From NCBI RefSeq assembly GCF_001311845.1, contig NZ_BBCC01000007.1, forward strand, positions 1 through 64,000: a stretch of 64,000 nt of DNA, in the 5' to 3' direction. The notes below the pieces were generated by a model that saw nothing but the letters and a program-made list of their open reading frames with translations, was not told the DNA's origin and searched no databases. The position numbers and the translations under genes were made by a program. Source of the stretch: Desulfosarcina cetonica JCM 12296 (GTDB lineage Bacteria; Desulfobacterota; Desulfobacteria; Desulfobacterales; Desulfosarcinaceae). Of this stretch, positions 37,089 to 47,833 are shown piece by piece (positions within the stretch are counted from its first letter, which is position 1; each line of letters opens with the position of its first letter).

Positions 37089-38059
37089 AACGGATCATTA
37101 GCTCTTATAACTCTAATGGCAAGCCGCTGGTGTCTGTGATTGTTCCAAATTATAATAAAGAATCTTTTTTGCCCATACGGCTGAATAGTATTTTTAAACA
37201 GACCTATCGAAATTTCGAAGTCATCTTGCTTGATGATGCTTCAACGGATGAAAGCATTACTGTCATTGAAAAATATCGCAAGAGATCAGATAAAGTTGCT
37301 CATGTCGAGTACAACGATAAAAATAGTGGAGGGGTATTCTACCAATGGGAGAAAGGGTTAAAACATGCCAAAGGGGAGCTCATTTGGATCGCAGAAGCTG
37401 ATGATTATGCGGATACTGCATTCCTGGAACGAATCATCCCTAATTTAAATGATGCATTGAATGTCAAGATTGGATATGCTCAGTCCCATTTTATTAATTC
37501 GGAGGGGGATATTTTCGGAAATCATATCAACGTTCTTCAAGGATTAGATGCACGGTTGTGGAAAGATAACTTTATACATCCTGGCAGACAGTACGTAAAA
37601 AAGTTTATGAGAAGGATGAATGTTTTACCTAACGCAAGCGGGATTGTTTTCAGTAAAAGCTTGCTTAAAGATATTGATTGGTCTGAAATTCAAAGTTTTA
37701 GCGTCTGTGGGGACTGGATGTTATGGACACAGCTTTTGCACAAAACAAATATCTACTTTCATGCGGATTCGTTAAACTATTTTAGATTCCACAAAGATAC
37801 CATGAGGAGTAAGAAGTCGAAGGATTTGACAAGAATTCATGAGCACTTGCGTGTTTTAAATTATATTAATGACCATTTTCACCTTACAAATGAGCAGCTA
37901 GAGGATGCTGTCAGTGGTTTTTTAAAGGGGCTGAAAAAACACCTAATAGAAAATGGACATGAAAGAAATGAATTGTTGAACCTATTGTTTGATCTAAAAA
38001 AGATTAGTAATAATTTATCCATAGCGATTGCGAAACAAGGACAGAATAATGCTGGATAA
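37085..38059 (+). CDS. GT2 family glycosyltransferase
   Basis: A 324-residue protein from ATG 37085. The GT-A fold has VSVIVPNYNKESFLPIRLNS, VILLDDASTDES and the metal-binding IAEADDYAD. The C-terminal part (WMLWTQLLHKTNIYFHADSL; YFRFHKDTMR) matches family 2 enzymes that act on polysaccharide chains. It is coupled by ATGA to the upstream GT and overlaps the downstream gene by 11 nt. No membrane segments are seen. Confidence 0.87.
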   Translation: MKRIISSYNSNGKPLVSVIVPNYNKESFLPIRLNSIFKQTYRNFEVILLDDASTDESITVIEKYRKRSDKVAHVEYNDKNSGGVFYQWEKGLKHAKGELIWIAEADDYADTAFLERIIPNLNDALNVKIGYAQSHFINSEGDIFGNHINVLQGLDARLWKDNFIHPGRQYVKKFMRRMNVLPNASGIVFSKSLLKDIDWSEIQSFSVCGDWMLWTQLLHKTNIYFHADSLNYFRFHKDTMRSKKSKDLTRIHEHLRVLNYINDHFHLTNEQLEDAVSGFLKGLKKHLIENGHERNELLNLLFDLKKISNNLSIAIAKQGQNNAG

Positions 38060-39044
38060 AATGAGACAAGACAGTATTCGATTCGTGTTATCATTATGGG
38101 ATGAAGAGCGAGGTGGTTTTAGATTTGCCCATGGTAACGAGGTAACTTTGATGGGCACGGCATATGCGTTACACGCTTTGGAGTTTTTAGGTCATTTGAA
38201 TCAAGTAACAGATGCAGATAAGAAAAAAATGATTTCATTTATTATGTCTGGTTGTCAAGGTGACGGAACCTTCCGTGACATGCTTTTCAAAGAAGAGATG
38301 ATAGCTACTCAGGAGCACGATGTAGAATATTTTGAAGGCGAGACAACATGCTTTTGTCAGCAAGCACTTGATATTTTGGGACATATTTCTCCGTCGAGAA
38401 AGTTTCCCAAGAAAGTCTTGAGCAAAAAAAAATTACTGTCAGAGTTTGATTCGTACGACTGGAAAAACCCTCACTTAAATTCCAATCGTGTAATGTTTTG
38501 GTTGGCTCAATTTGTATTCGAAATAGAAAGACATTCCAGGAATGAACTGATTCCTCTTGTTGATGCTGCGCTGGATTGGATTGATGACAATCAAAGCAAA
38601 TTGACAGGATTGTGGAAAGGCAATCTTCCTGTCAGCCTATCGGCTGCTATGGCTGGGACTTTCCATTTTACATTCTTCTATTTTTACAGACATCGTCCGC
38701 TTCTGTTTTTAAATCGAATTATTGATTCATGCATTAAACTTCAGCGTGATGATGGACTGTTTTCTCGAAACCAGGATGTTGGGCAGACATGCCTGGACTA
38801 TGATGCATTGGATTTATTGGCTAAAGCTTCCTTAGTGAGCGATTATCGACAAGATATTCTTGACAATGTATTTCAAAAGGCGCGGGAGCCATTGAAAGAG
38901 TTATTAAATAGTGATGGCGGCTTTGCCAATTGTAAGTTCAGAACCCTCAAAAATCAAAAGCAGACGTTTGTGGCTAAGTATCACACTGCTGGAGATTTGT
39001 TCGTGCGATACTTCGGAAAGCAACTCGTTCTCAACATGGTTTAG
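38049..39044 (+). CDS. alpha/alpha-toroid (terpenoid-cyclase/prenyltransferase-like) protein
   Basis: A 331-residue soluble protein of repeating helix pairs with GG turns: DEERGGFRFAHGNEVTLMGT, TTCFCQQALDILG, QRDDGLFSRNQD, and SDGGFANCKF. This pattern is the alpha/alpha toroid shared by squalene cyclases, prenyltransferases and some polysaccharide lyases. Classic cyclase DxDD or lyase catalytic residues are not obvious. It sits inside a glycosyltransferase block, overlapping the upstream GT by 11 nt. It may process a glycan or lipid-linked intermediate; the function is unknown. Confidence 0.7.
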   Translation: MLDKMRQDSIRFVLSLWDEERGGFRFAHGNEVTLMGTAYALHALEFLGHLNQVTDADKKKMISFIMSGCQGDGTFRDMLFKEEMIATQEHDVEYFEGETTCFCQQALDILGHISPSRKFPKKVLSKKKLLSEFDSYDWKNPHLNSNRVMFWLAQFVFEIERHSRNELIPLVDAALDWIDDNQSKLTGLWKGNLPVSLSAAMAGTFHFTFFYFYRHRPLLFLNRIIDSCIKLQRDDGLFSRNQDVGQTCLDYDALDLLAKASLVSDYRQDILDNVFQKAREPLKELLNSDGGFANCKFRTLKNQKQTFVAKYHTAGDLFVRYFGKQLVLNMV

Positions 39045-39045
39045 A

Positions 39046-39465
39046 ATGCTGGCATTGGTTCTGACTTACAGTGAAAATGAGATCAAAAAAAGTTCCTTTG
39101 TCTTTAGAAGACTACCATGGCTCGGATACCACGATATTGATGCCATAAAAAGATCATATAGAGGCAACTCCACCAACAATAAAGCCAATGTTATAAAAGG
39201 ATTCCAAAACATTAAATTGGTTGAAGGGTTAAACCGTATTTATACAGATAATAATTCGAACGAAATGATTGTAACTTTTGATGTAAAGACGTGCGATCAG
39301 ACATGGGTACAGATCAACACCGGAACGGAAATATTGAGCGAAGAAATATGTTCGAATTCGACGCTGTTTTTTATGTTCGATATCAACCGAAGTTTTGATA
39401 TTGAATTGATTAGCGAGGGGTCTTATCGTATTGCCAACTTCGAAGCGATCCCTAAAATAGGATAA
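39046..39465 (+). CDS. small hypothetical protein
   Basis: 139 residues from ATG 39046 (MLALVLTYSENEIKKSSFVF), starting one base after the stop of the toroid gene. Predicted mostly beta (LNRIYTDNNSNEMIVTFDV; WVQINTGTEIL; RSFDIELISEGSYRIANF), suggesting a small beta-sandwich or carbohydrate-binding-like fold. It could also be the displaced C-terminal domain of the preceding protein. I do not recognise a family. Confidence 0.5.
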   Translation: MLALVLTYSENEIKKSSFVFRRLPWLGYHDIDAIKRSYRGNSTNNKANVIKGFQNIKLVEGLNRIYTDNNSNEMIVTFDVKTCDQTWVQINTGTEILSEEICSNSTLFFMFDINRSFDIELISEGSYRIANFEAIPKIG

Positions 39466-39544
39466 GAAAATGCTTTTTGTGTAAGCGTTCACGGGGCGGT
39501 TGCTTGAACCAGAGATTAGATCCAGCTCACATCAAATAATGGAG

Positions 39545-39742
39545 CAGTGGATTAAGCATAGTTGCGTGTTCTCGGTTGGGCTTTGGTCAACAATTTTGCT
39601 TCATTCAATCTTTGAACCGTAAATACGTACAATGGATTGCAAAGTCCGGCTGAACGGTTAAACAAATTCAGATATAACGACCTATTTGTTTCGGCTTCTT
39701 TGGGAGGGTACCAGGGGGCTCCCCAAAATCCGATATAATCAG
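39545..39742 (+). mobile_element. decayed 3' remnant of the same IS type as at 25,667
   Basis: About 200 bp align with the last part of the intact transposase gene and run to the identical right end, CCCCAAAATCCGATATAAT then CAG. The frame is interrupted by stops and small deletions, with no left end nearby. It marks the right edge of the A+T-rich block, opposite the transposase fragments at 33.4-34.0 kb. Confidence 0.8.
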
Positions 39743-39771
39743 AAAATTAATATATGCCGTTTGAGCGGTTC

Positions 39772-39810
39772 ACAATTCAAGCCTCCGGCTTTGTCGGAGG
39801 CTTGAATTGT
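39772..39810. terminator. 16-bp perfect hairpin before the ABC exporter genes
   Basis: ACAATTCAAGCCTCCG (39772-39787) pairs exactly with 39795-39810 around a 7-nt loop, followed by TTACATAATTT. It can terminate transcription out of the IS remnant. Its left half is part of a 25-bp exact repeat also found at 48324-48348. Confidence 0.6.
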
Positions 39811-39830
39811 TTACATAATTTGGTGAACTA

Positions 39831-40667
39831 ATGGAACAAATCTACATCGGTACCGAGGACCCCAACAGGTTGAGCAAACGCTGGTGGTCGGCCATCGCAA
39901 GGGATGTGCGGGTGGTATTCGCATATCGGCATTACATATACTTCTCCCTCGCCGCAATGCTCAAGGTTCGTTATCAACGGAGCGTTCTGGGGTTTTTCTG
40001 GACGGTTCTCAATCCGCTGGCGAGCCTTGTGATTCTCTCAGTTGTCTTTGGCAATATCATAGGCCAGAATATCCCCAATTACCATATCTATCTGTTTTGC
40101 GGTATGGTTCCATTCTCATTCCTGCAGCAAACCGTCATGGGTTGCAGCAAGAGCCTGATCACGAGTCAATCGGCAGTCAATCAAACAAACATGCCGCTAA
40201 TCATCTATCCCTTAATCACGGCATGTTTCCAGTTGGTCGATTTTTTGTGCACTCTGATCGGGGTCTTCATTACTCTTTTATTTATGGGCGGAAAGGTTCA
40301 TCTCCCCATCGTCCTGATGCCGCTTAACATTGTCACTCTGGCGCTGTTCGCCTTCGGACTTTCGCTGGTGGTTATGACGTTGACCACTTATTACCGGGAT
40401 GTCGAATACTTTGTCTCCATTTTTTTTCGGGGGCTCTACTTCATCTCGCCGGTGCTGCTGACTCCCAATATGTTGGGAAAGTACAGTTTTCTCATGACTA
40501 TTAATCCAGTTACCTATTTTCTGAATCTATTTCGGAGCAGCATCTACCATGGGTATTGGCCGGCATCGATAACCTGGCTGATTACCTTGACGATGAGCGT
40601 GGCAGCGATGATTGTAGGCTACGCGACTTATAAATGGTTTGAGAAACGATTTATTTTTCATCTATAA
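39831..40667 (+). CDS. wzm: ABC-2 polysaccharide export permease
   Basis: 278 residues with about six membrane helices: SLVILSVVFGNIIG, LIIYPLITACFQLVDFL, TLIGVFITLLFMGG, PLNIVTLALFAFGLSLVV, GLYFISPVLLTPNML, WLITLTMSVAAMIVG. The TM family signature before helix 1 (MLKVRYQRSVLGFFWTVLNP) is that of ABC-2 exporters for O-antigen and capsule. The ATPase follows 21 bp later. It exports undecaprenyl-linked or otherwise lipid-anchored glycan across the inner membrane. There is no good ribosome site in front of the ATG. Confidence 0.92.
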   Translation: MEQIYIGTEDPNRLSKRWWSAIARDVRVVFAYRHYIYFSLAAMLKVRYQRSVLGFFWTVLNPLASLVILSVVFGNIIGQNIPNYHIYLFCGMVPFSFLQQTVMGCSKSLITSQSAVNQTNMPLIIYPLITACFQLVDFLCTLIGVFITLLFMGGKVHLPIVLMPLNIVTLALFAFGLSLVVMTLTTYYRDVEYFVSIFFRGLYFISPVLLTPNMLGKYSFLMTINPVTYFLNLFRSSIYHGYWPASITWLITLTMSVAAMIVGYATYKWFEKRFIFHL

Positions 40668-40688
40668 TGAAAATGGCGCCGCATCGTG

Positions 40689-41468
40689 ATGTCTAAGTTA
40701 AAAAGTTCAATTGATATGGAATCGGTTTCCCTGCGTTTTCGATCTTATGGTACCAGCCAAAATGGGAAGGGGCCAAAATTGCTCCGCCGGATCCTGCGCA
40801 ACCAATACTCTAGATCGGAGGAACGCTGGATTTTTAGAGACTTGACAGTCCACATCACCAATGGCGAGCGCATCGGTATCGTGGGGCGTAATGGTGCCGG
40901 GAAATCGACGCTATTGAAGCTGATTGCCGGCGTCTACCCACCCACCCATGGCCGCATCCGGGTCGTCGGCCGGACATCTCCACTGATTGGTTTAGGGGCG
41001 GGTATGCAACCCGAGCTCTCTGGCGTCGAGAACGTCATTCTCATGGGGACCATGATGGCGATCCCCGTCGATGAGATGACCCGGCGGCTGAACCCGATCA
41101 TCGAATTTGCCGGACTGGCAGCCTATGCCAATATGCCGGTAAAATACTACTCATCTGGCATGCGTCAGCGCCTCGCTTTTGCGACGGCAACGGAGATAGC
41201 ACCTGACATTTTGCTAAGTGACGAGGTTTTTGCCGGCGGTGACGGAGAATTCAAACAGCGTGCCGAAAAACGCATTTCCGACGCTATCGACCAATCCAAT
41301 ATCTTCATCTTTGTCAGCCATAGCACCAATCTGCTGCATACCATCACCCAACGCACTTTATGGATCGAAGCGGGACGGATCGTTGGCGATGGCCCGACCA
41401 AGACGATATGCGGCCAGTACACCGATTTTCTCAAGCAAATCAAAAATGGCAGCGTCCCCAGGAAATAA
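40689..41468 (+). CDS. wzt: ABC polysaccharide export ATPase
   Basis: A protein of 259 residues from ATG 40689 (a GTG three bases earlier is possible). Walker A is GRNGAGKST, the signature is YSSGMRQRLAFA, Walker B is ILLSDEVFAGGD, and the switch is FVSHS. The N-terminal strand precedes a Wzt-type insertion. It lacks the extra C-terminal carbohydrate-binding domain of O9a-type Wzt, so it resembles the short capsule/teichoic exporters. It pairs with the permease upstream. Confidence 0.92.
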   Translation: MSKLKSSIDMESVSLRFRSYGTSQNGKGPKLLRRILRNQYSRSEERWIFRDLTVHITNGERIGIVGRNGAGKSTLLKLIAGVYPPTHGRIRVVGRTSPLIGLGAGMQPELSGVENVILMGTMMAIPVDEMTRRLNPIIEFAGLAAYANMPVKYYSSGMRQRLAFATATEIAPDILLSDEVFAGGDGEFKQRAEKRISDAIDQSNIFIFVSHSTNLLHTITQRTLWIEAGRIVGDGPTKTICGQYTDFLKQIKNGSVPRK

Positions 41469-41500
41469 TTTCCCAACGCTCCCGAATCGATAAAAAAAAT

Positions 41501-44500
41501 ATGACCCATCCATCAACTTTAACCGAAAAGGCTGCCATTACAGCCACAACCGGAATTATGCGTATTTGTCGTGATAATATCGCCAGCCTGCTAACCAACG
41601 GCGAACTCTTCTTGGAGGAAGATCGCCTAACGGCTGGCAGTGGTGACGGCCGGTTGACCCTTACCTTTAGAAAGACAGTGTCTTTTCTGAAAGTCGTTAA
41701 ACGGCTGACTTCAGCTGATTCAGGACGACTAATCCGCTTTCACTATCAGTACGGGCCTCACAATGATTTTACCGACGCGCAAACGATTTCGCTCGGGTAT
41801 GCCGACGGTGTCCGTCACATCTACTTCTTTAAGTTCGACCCGGCAATCCGAAACCTTGCCTACCTTACCTACGACGGGTGCGGCTCGCTTGTTATCGATA
41901 AACTGGAATTCGTTCGGTTAGGCCGCATCACGTATTATTGTCAAAAACTCTGCTATCTCGCATTTCGCCTGGTGGAATTAGCCTATTCCCATCGGGGGCG
42001 TTTTATGGACGTCCTCCAGCAGATTAAAAGAGGCGGGATCCGTAATATCCTTCGTAAAGTCAAAGGGCGTATCTTTAGCTACGGCCTACCAGATTTCAGC
42101 GGGCTGCCAGATATCGGTGATCCATCGGCGCAGAGGCTCAACCGCCGATATAATTTTCCGGACCATAGCGGTGTGGCGACAGTCAGCAACGTTCAATCAT
42201 CCTCACCGGGTGCGGCACCCCACTTCACGGTGATCGTTCTCGCGGAAAATGGAGCCACTCTGGAAGATTTGCAGGGTACGCTGACCTCTATCACCCATAC
42301 TTCATACCCGAATTACGAGATCTTTGTCGGCAGCGGACACGAGAACAGTGAAGTTTTACGGGTGGCAGAGGCCGAAACGGTGGGACGCAATCTATCGTTC
42401 CACATTGCACCAGGTGCCGCCCCGGCGTCGATCCTCGACGCATTATTACAGCGAATTGACAGTGATTATTTTATCTTCCTGCTGGCCGGCGATCAGCTCA
42501 CCGAAAACACCCTGCGACTCCTGGCAGCGCCCAGGACGGTGCACGTATCATCTATACCGATCATGATCACATTACACCGGGCGGGACCTATGCCCACCCG
42601 GCCTTCAAACCAGATTTCGATGAGGAACGTCTTTACTCCCACGACTATTTTTCCCGGGCCGTTGCTTTGTCTTCGATATTCATCCAGGGATTGGTGAGCT
42701 GTGATGTCCTGCTGAATGAAAACTATCTATACGACTTGTCGCTGCAGTGTCTCTTTTCAGCCCAATCGGTCCCTATTCACTTACCCTATGTACTGTTCCA
42801 CCTGCATGATCCGTTAAATATCGTAACTGTTACCGCAAATGATGCTCTAAATGCTGCCTGGGTTGAGCGCTGCCAGGTACTTGAAAGACATTTCAAGCGC
42901 CATCAGATGGACGTGACCATCCGTCGGGGAAATTTTTTCCCGATTACCCACGTTCTACCGGTGTGGGACGAGAGTCCGCTGGTGAGCATCATCATCCCAT
43001 TCCGCGATCGGGCTGACCTTCTGGAAACTTGTATCATGTCCATCCTGGAGAAGACCAGCTACCACCGTTTTGAGATCGTCGGGGTGGACAACCGCAGCCA
43101 GACGCCGGAAATAAAAGCCCTCAAGGCAGATCTTATACGCAATCATGCGCGAATCCAATTCCATGACTACGACGAACCGTTCAACTATGCAGCTATTAAT
43201 AATCGGGCGGTGGAATCTTGGTGCCAGGGCGAATTCATTGTTCTGCTTAACAACGATATCGAAATCATTTCGCCGGACTGGATTGAAAGGCTGCTTGACC
43301 ATGCCCGGCGCCCCGGCGTAGGGATTGTAGGGGCGAAGCTTTACTATCCCAGTGGTGAAATTCAGCATGCTGGTGTCGGCCTGGGGGTTAACGATCTGGT
43401 CGCTCATCTGCACCGCGGCTACCCATCGGATGCACCGGGTTACCTGTATGAGCCGCACATCGTGCATAATGTCAGCGCCGTAACGGCAGCGTGTCTGATG
43501 ATCCGCCGATTACTCTATCAGGAAGTCGGAGGGATGGATGCCGTGCACTTGAAAGTTGCTTTCAACGATGTCGATCTGTGCCTGCGATTGAGAGCGAGAG
43601 GTTTCAAGATAATTTATACCCCCCTGTGCCAAGCCAGCCACCACGAATCCGTAACCCGTAAAATTCCGTCGACGCCTGAAGCAAAAGCCCAGTTCCAGTC
43701 TGAAGTGGCTTTCATGCAGCGCGCCCACCGACGACTGATCACTGACGGCGATCCATTTTACAACCCGAACCTTGCCCGACACCTGAATACACCTACTGCC
43801 GACGTTGCGATTTTGACGATCCGAATGAAAAGCGGTTATGGTGTCGACGTGGTCGTCGATGTCCAGGCTTGCGAACTGGTTCAAGCCGGATACAAAGTGA
43901 CAGTGTACGCCATTGACTGCGATACGGAGCGATTCGCCGAGCGACCCTATTACCTGGTGAGGATCAATTCAGGGAAATTGGATACGTTTGTCGCAAGGTT
44001 GAACACATCGCCGCATACATATATCATCGCTCACTCAACACCGTTTTTCGAGATTCTGCCGCGCATCGATAAGCGCAAGGTGACCATCGCCTATGAACAC
44101 GGTGACCCCAATCCTGATCTTTTCGACACCCACGAGCGTGAAACACGTCTTGCCATTAAGGCTTACAAACACGACGTCGTCTATGGGAGCTGCAATGCAG
44201 TGGTGGCCATCAGCCGTTTCATCCGCCGGGATATCGACTGGCCGGATGCCGTCGTCATTCATAACGGGGCCGACCACCTGCAAAACCGCTGTCCTCCAGC
44301 CGACGACGGCGAACCGTCGCCGGCCTTCTCTTCCAGCAAGATCAACATCCTGTGCGTTAGCCGGCTGGGATGCGGCGAATGTAACTACAAAGGCTATGAC
44401 CAATTCATCGCTTTTAGCGACCTGATCGACACGGATCGCTTCACCTGCGTCCTCTTGGGTGCCGGTACCCGTGCGGACAAGCGCGCAATCGAGCGAGCGG

Positions 44501-45913
44501 GTATAAAGGTCATTCTTAACGCGTCGGACCGAGAACTTGTTAGAAGCTATCTGGCCTGCGACGTGTTTATCAGCTTCTCCAAATGGGAAGGGTTCAATCT
44601 GCCGCTGGTGGAGGCGCAGTATTTCGGCAAACCGGCCCTGGCGTTGGACCACAGCTCTCATCGGGAAGTCACGCCGCTCGTCTTCGACAGTCTGGATCAG
44701 ATGGCGCAATTTCTAAGCGGCTGCAGCCACGAGGATCTGGTCGCTTACGGCCGTCGCGCCAAGGAGTTCGTTGGCCAATATTTGTGGTCGTCAAATGTTG
44801 CACAGCTGCGGCAGTTGATGCACGGTTTGATTTCGGGATTCGATTTTTACGCCGCAGCTGATGGCACGCCAGAGGCACCCCAAACGAGGACCCGCTTTGC
44901 CCGGCGCCGCGCCAGCACGATTCGGGAAGGGTATCGATTTGTATCCTCTCCAAAGACAAAATCGATTTCATTCGACCCTGCATCGAGTCGCTAATTCAGC
45001 ATGTAGACACCCGCCAGGTCGAGATTCTGATCGGCGACACGGGCTCCACCGATCAGTCTGTCATAGAGTTTTATAAAAATCTGCCTGAGGTCGTGCAGGT
45101 ATTTTATCTGAAGAATTACCATTTCTCCGCAAACAATAATCAGCTGGCTGATTGTGCTACAGGCGAATATCTGTTCTTCCTGAACAACGATACCCAAATC
45201 CGGTCGGCCCTGCTACCCAACCTGCTGCTGCCGTTCATCTCCGAAAAGGTGGGCGTTGTCGGCACCAGGCTACAGTTTCCCGACGCCACCCTGCAACACG
45301 CAGGTGCCGAGATATTCACGCGAGATCCTTACCGTTACGTCGGCTGGCATCCTTACGCCGGCTTTCCTGCGGATTTTACGGAGCCAACCGGATCAAGGAG
45401 ATGCCCGGCGTTACCGGTGCGGCGCTCTTGATCCGGCACGACCGTTTTGATGCTGTCGGCGGTTTCGACGAAAGCTACAACGAAGAGTGCCAGGACATGG
45501 ACCTGTGCATGAAAATCTGGGAGGCGGGCTACAAAGTCGTCTATTACCCCGATACCGATATTATTCATTACGAGAATGGCACCCGGACGATCGGCGAAGA
45601 CAACAATGATCGGGCAACTTTCAGAACCAAATGGGCCAGGTTTATCGACGGGACGTTTTTCAATAGCGACACCCAGAGCCAGGACTGGGAACTGCACGTC
45701 TGTTTATCACTCAACGACGTGCGAAAAAACAAAAAGATCGAACATTTTTTACAAGAAATCGAACCGATCAAAACCAATTTGCGGCTGACCATTAAAACCT
45801 CAACTGGCTTGTTGGGCACTGGTAGCTTACCGGAGAGCGCATTAAGGGACGTGCGATACAGGGTCATTAAGAACGACTATGAAGATGGAATAAAATACGA
45901 TGTCTTCCTATAA
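41501..45913 (+). CDS. giant multi-module glycosyltransferase (three frameshifts)
   Basis: Repaired, one protein of ~1,470 residues. An N-terminal domain (~1-240) is followed by four catalytic modules: a GT2-like module (FTVIVLAENGATLEDLQGTL ... IIYTDHDHI); a full GT2 (LVSIIIPFRDRADLLETCIM, VLLNNDIEIISPDW, FNDVDLCLRLRARG); a GT4/GT-B module (HNGADHLQN, CVSRLGCGE, FSKWEGFNLPLVEAQYFGKP); and a final GT2 (EILIGDTGSTDQS, FLNNDTQI, NEECQDMDLCMKIWEAG). Breaks near 42,530, 44,938 and 45,380 are each healed by one base (unplaced, G and T respectively). It may assemble a whole oligosaccharide repeat unit. Separate proteins remain an alternative if the breaks are real. It overlaps the sulfotransferase start by 14 nt. 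Confidence 0.82.
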
Positions 45914-46793
45914 AAAAGCTGAAAAATTCCCGCCGACGAATACTATACTCAAAGCGATTGTCTGCGGCTATGAACGAGGAGGCACCACCCTGATCAACGA
46001 ACTACTGCGTGCACATCCCGAACTGGATTCGGGGTTTGAGTGTGGTTTTTTACTGGCCACTTCTCCGCGTGACTATCTGAATCCTGAATTCAACGAATTC
46101 AACGGATCGTTGATTAGAAACGGTTGGAAGATCACACAGGAAGAACTTGTCGATTATATTTGTACGTCGGATAGCTGGTCGACAGCGTATCGACGATTGC
46201 GTGAGAAATCCAGGGTTATCTCGGATAAATCGGTCTTGCTTTTCGACAAGACACCAAAGTACCTCTTGCACCTTGATAGTGTTCTGGAAAAGGTACCTGG
46301 TGTTCCCTGTATCGTGATCGCCAAGGAGGCCAAGGGGGTTATCTGGTCATGGATTAAAAGGAGCCATTTGACCAGGGAAGCGGCGATAGAGAGCGATCAG
46401 CTATTTGCGTATGCCAACCGTTACGTTTCATACTTCAACGGATACAAGCGGGCGATGCGACTATACTCTGATCGTATTCTGCTGATTCATTACGACCGAC
46501 TATGCCTGCAGCCGCATCGTGAGGTGAAGCGCATCTTCGATTTCCTCGGATTGAACTATTCCAGAAAATTATTGAAATTCGAGCCCAATTACGGTGTCCA
46601 TGGATCGAAAGTGTCTATAAAGTACATGAATGAGTATAAGGACTATCTGCCTGAGCCGATACTTAACCGGATCGACGAACTGACGAAAAAGGCCTGCTGG
46701 GAGTTCGATGAGCCTGACAAAAGCAGAAAGCTTGCGCGATTGGCAGATCGCTGCCTGTCTTCGTTGAAAAACGTGATGAATGCAATCCGATAA
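45900..46793 (+). CDS. PAPS-dependent sulfotransferase
   Basis: 297 residues. The 5'-phosphosulfate loop is GYERGGTTLINELLRAHP, and the 3'-phosphate-binding region is LLIHYDRLCLQPHREVKRIF, with the family DFLGL helix. There is no membrane segment, so it acts in the cytosol on a glycan or lipid-linked intermediate. It starts within the 3' end of the giant GT gene. A Sat-APS kinase fusion at 59,277 could supply PAPS, so sulfated polysaccharide is the natural prediction. Sugar and position are unknown. Confidence 0.85.
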   Translation: MSSYKKAEKFPPTNTILKAIVCGYERGGTTLINELLRAHPELDSGFECGFLLATSPRDYLNPEFNEFNGSLIRNGWKITQEELVDYICTSDSWSTAYRRLREKSRVISDKSVLLFDKTPKYLLHLDSVLEKVPGVPCIVIAKEAKGVIWSWIKRSHLTREAAIESDQLFAYANRYVSYFNGYKRAMRLYSDRILLIHYDRLCLQPHREVKRIFDFLGLNYSRKLLKFEPNYGVHGSKVSIKYMNEYKDYLPEPILNRIDELTKKACWEFDEPDKSRKLARLADRCLSSLKNVMNAIR

Positions 46794-46841
46794 ATGACGT
46801 GCAGCGTAGGGCTTTGATGGTTCAAGGCTATCGAAGGATGC

Positions 46842-47833
46842 ATGACCATGCATGACGGGCGGGTAGACATCCTGTTGGCGACCCACAACGGTGCCCACTT
46901 TCTCGACGATATAGTGGTCTCAATTGTCGCCCAGCGGTATCCGTCGTTTGCCATTCTTGTCCGCGATGACGGATCCGTCGACAGTACTTTGAATCGTCTC
47001 GCATCCCTTTGCCAAGCTTTTCCTGATCGGATCAGGGTCGTGGAACGGGATGTCCGGTCCCGGGGGCCGGTGCAAAGCTATGCACGTCTGCTCGATCAGT
47101 CGACGGCCGACTATGTCATGTTGTGCGACCAGGACGATGTCTGGCTCGAATCGAAAATCGAGCGATCGATGCGGCGGATGAGGCAGTTGGAGGCGGCCTA
47201 CGGGAAGCAAACGCCAATTTTGGTGCATTCGGATTTAAAAGTCGTCGATGAGCGGCTCGTGCCGATCTGTGACTCCTTTGTTGCCAGCCAAGGCTGAATC
47301 CGCGGTGCGTTGATCTCAATCGGTTGCTGGTCAAGAATGTCGTCACTGGTTGTACTATGACCTTCAACCGTTCATTGAAAATCATGGTCGGCGAGATTCC
47401 AGGTGAAGCGCGTATGCACGACTGGTGGATCGCTCTGGTTGCGGCTCTGTTCGGTGTCGTTGATTTCATTGAGCAGCCAACAGTGCTGTATCGCCAACAT
47501 GGCCGCAATCATGTCGGCGCCCGTCCCTTAAATGGGAAGTCGATTCTGACCTGGATGGGCCAGTGGCCTCAGTTGGCCGATGATTTCCGAAAGACCCTAT
47601 GCCAGACAGAAGTTTTACTGTGCCGCTACGGCGAGGCCATGACCGCTAACGATCGCCGATTGTGCCAGACCTTTCTTTCGCTTCCCTCGGAAACTGCAGC
47701 CGGGCGAATCACCACCGTGCTTTCCCATCGTTTTTTCAGTCACGGCCTGTGGCGCACGATGGGACTGATGGCCATTATCGCCACCATGGCGAGGCGGTTT
47801 TCCCTCCCCCGCGGCAAAGCCGGTGACCGTTAA
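46842..47833 (+). CDS. GT2 glycosyltransferase, rhamnosyltransferase-like (one frameshift)
   Basis: The first part has RVDILLATHNGAHFLDDIVV, VRDDGSVDST and MLCDQDDVWLESKI. Near 47,297 one added C joins VASQG to LNPRCVDLNRLLVKNVVTGC and then the acceptor-side motif HDWWIALVAAL and YRQHGRNHVG. This is the pattern of WbbL/RfbF-like glycosyltransferases with a C-terminal HDWW. Repaired length is ~330 residues. Confidence 0.87.
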
